Source: an uncultured Oligoflexia bacterium (GTDB taxonomy: Bacteria; Bdellovibrionota; Bacteriovoracia; Bacteriovoracales; Bacteriovoracaceae). Taken from it: a stretch of 7,606 nt of DNA. Position 1 is the stretch's first letter, and the number at the start of each line of letters is the position of its first letter. The stretch lies in NCBI GenBank assembly GCA_950060715.1, contig CATLVA010000057.1:1-7606 (forward strand), read 5' to 3'. Below are positions 6,485 to 7,606 of this stretch, piece after piece. The notes under the pieces are model-generated. The model ran no database searches, had not been told where the DNA came from, and saw only the letters and a program-made list of their open reading frames with translations. The position numbers and the translations under genes are program-made.

Positions 6485-6745
6485 TTAGCGTTTCATATAA
6501 ATTTTGTTGGAAATATGCCAACGCAACTCATCATTTCTTTCAGGTATAGAATCTAGTGAAGCTGGCAAACGAGTATTGCCTTTATTCAGGTATTTCATGT
6601 TAGTAATGAGCCATTTAGTATTATCTCCCTTGCATTTCACAATATTGGCTTCGTACAGATTTTTAGTGGTAGAACTTTTGCAGTCTCCTGCAACTGCAAT
6701 GCTAATTGAGGTGAGGCTTAACAAACTAATAACCAGTATTTTCAC
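6485..6745 (-). CDS. Small secreted protein of unknown function, GTG start
   Basis: An 86-residue product I do not recognise. The first 19 residues form a clear signal peptide: Lys2, a hydrophobic core and an AVA site before GDC, predicting signal peptidase I cleavage and a mature protein of about 67 residues. The cysteine at 22 is not in a lipobox. Cys22 and Cys38 are the only cysteines and could form a disulfide in the periplasm. The rest is polar and basic (CKSSTTKNLYEANIVKCKG, RWHISNKIYMKR). The start is GTG at 6745, overlapping the TAG stop of the upstream gene by one base, with AGGGAG 7 nt upstream, so the two genes are very probably co-transcribed and translationally coupled. The opposite-strand frame (6504-6761) lacks these signals and is discarded. 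Confidence is good that it is a gene, nil on function. Confidence 0.75.
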   Translation of the reverse strand: MKILVISLLSLTSISIAVAGDCKSSTTKNLYEANIVKCKGDNTKWLITNMKYLNKGNTRLPASLDSIPERNDELRWHISNKIYMKR

Positions 6746-7605
6746 TAAAATTCTCCCTTGATAAAAAAACTAATTTTCTGCAGACTCAAACTTTGATCTA
6801 CTTTTCCCTCGTCATCATTCCATTGAATTTCAGTTTGATATTCACGATTTTCGATAGCGAAACTTACTCCTAGATCCACTGTCGCTTTTTTTATCTTCAT
6901 GAATTTTTTGGATATTTTAGATTCAGCGATCCAACCAGTTCCAGAAGGGCTTTCGACAGTAAAACTACCCGTTTCATTGAGTGAAGAAACAGGCACCGAA
7001 TATGAACCACTTAAATACAATTGACTTTCAAGTGGCAGGTTGAATTGGTAGCTTGCTCCCAAGTCTAAAGTGTAAAATCGAATTGATCCTTGATCAATTA
7101 GAGATGAATCGTTTTCGTGAAAAGTAGGTAAAACTTTTGAGTTCAAGCCAGCATGAACAAATGTGTATTGATACTCAACACCATACTCAAAGAGAGGGAT
7201 TTTAGTAGCTTCTCCTTCATCATTAAATTCTACTTGCTGGTAGTTTAGCTCAAAATTTACAGCATGTGACTTTCTAAATCTATAGTTTCCATTTAAGCCA
7301 ATATTAATAACCCCAGAATTTTGGATAGAGCTTTCAACCAGCTCGCCCGTTTGCTTAAAATTATAAGAGGATAAACTTGTGATAACTTCGAGGCTCAGTT
7401 TCTGAGGAAAACTATGTTTGTGTTTTTTCTTCACGACTTTCTTTAATTTAGGTCTCACAATTTTTGGTTTTTTACTGGAGATACATTCAATATCTTCAAC
7501 ATAGTAAGGAGAAGATTTTTTAAGTTCCTCCTCATATGAATGACCGCTTTTGCAAGAAAATAATAAACAAAAAATGTATGAGAACCATTGAACTATCAAC
7601 CTCAT
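6745..7605 (-). CDS. Predicted outer-membrane beta-barrel protein, unknown function
   Basis: A 286-residue protein whose start codon lies one base from the window edge, so a further upstream start and its ribosome site cannot be excluded. Residues 1-23 are hydrophobic with Arg2 and look like an export signal. LFSC at 15-18 is an imperfect lipobox, so either signal peptidase could act. Residues 24-44 are acidic and polar. Residues 45-69 are very basic (11 Lys, 1 Arg, 2 His in 25). From about 68 to the end, alternating hydrophobic and polar segments suggest roughly ten amphipathic strands, for example VINIGLNGNYRF (99-110), LFEYGVEYQYTFVHAGL (138-154), IRFYTLDLGASYQF (175-188) and ATVDLGVSFAIENREY (241-256). 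The chain ends ISFFIKGEF, with the terminal Phe typical of barrels inserted by BamA. I do not recognise a named family. It is followed by the small secreted protein with a 1-bp overlap. Confidence 0.75.
   Translation of the reverse strand: MRLIVQWFSYIFCLLFSCKSGHSYEEELKKSSPYYVEDIECISSKKPKIVRPKLKKVVKKKHKHSFPQKLSLEVITSLSSYNFKQTGELVESSIQNSGVINIGLNGNYRFRKSHAVNFELNYQQVEFNDEGEATKIPLFEYGVEYQYTFVHAGLNSKVLPTFHENDSSLIDQGSIRFYTLDLGASYQFNLPLESQLYLSGSYSVPVSSLNETGSFTVESPSGTGWIAESKISKKFMKIKKATVDLGVSFAIENREYQTEIQWNDDEGKVDQSLSLQKISFFIKGEF
6753..6758 (-). promoter_or_regulatory. Shine-Dalgarno for the small secreted protein, inside the upstream gene
   Basis: The minus strand reads AGGGAG with a 7-nt spacer to the GTG at 6745. 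It lies within the last codons of the 286-residue gene, which fixes the unusual GTG start and supports translational coupling. Confidence 0.7.
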
Positions 7606-7606
7606 A

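Noticed and set aside
6504..6761. 85-codon open frame on + opposite the small secreted gene
   Set aside because: Its start is TTG without a ribosome site, and the minus strand has a signal peptide, a strong Shine-Dalgarno and a coupled start.

Overview
The window is AT-rich chromosomal DNA from what looks like a Gram-negative bacterium. A lipoprotein-type signal and a C-terminal outer-membrane beta-barrel ending in Phe both imply an outer membrane. The gene styles would fit the predatory Bdellovibrionota, in particular a low-GC Bacteriovoracales-like lineage. That placement is an impression from memory, not a search result, and is tentative. No mobile element, CRISPR array, phage gene, tRNA or rRNA is visible.

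Layout from left to right: the 3' three quarters of mutS (+, open at the left edge); an FMN/3Fe-4S glutamate-synthase-family protein with an N-terminal membrane anchor (-); a 115-bp divergent gap; an RDD-family membrane protein (+); aspS, aspartyl-tRNA synthetase (-); a 29-bp divergent gap; a DUF192 lipoprotein (+); then two minus-strand genes for exported proteins of unknown function, an 86-residue secreted protein and, upstream of it, a 286-residue predicted beta-barrel that reaches the right edge. Coding density is extreme. No gene-free stretch exceeds about 115 bp.

From mutS to the DUF192 gene the genes alternate strictly in strand, so each is probably transcribed alone. All three convergent junctions have no intergenic space: two overlap by 4 bp at their stop codons and one abuts exactly. 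Any terminator must lie inside the opposing gene, and hairpin-forming sequences are present in two of those places. Only the last two genes form an operon-like pair, with a 1-bp TAG/GTG overlap and a strong Shine-Dalgarno inside the upstream gene.

MutS and AspRS are housekeeping proteins (mismatch repair, translation). The others are family-level or unknown. I do not see a clearly new multi-gene system. The best candidates for follow-up are the coupled exported pair at the right end, the membrane-anchored glutaminase-less glutamate-synthase homologue with a possible leaderless start, and the overlapping 3' ends.
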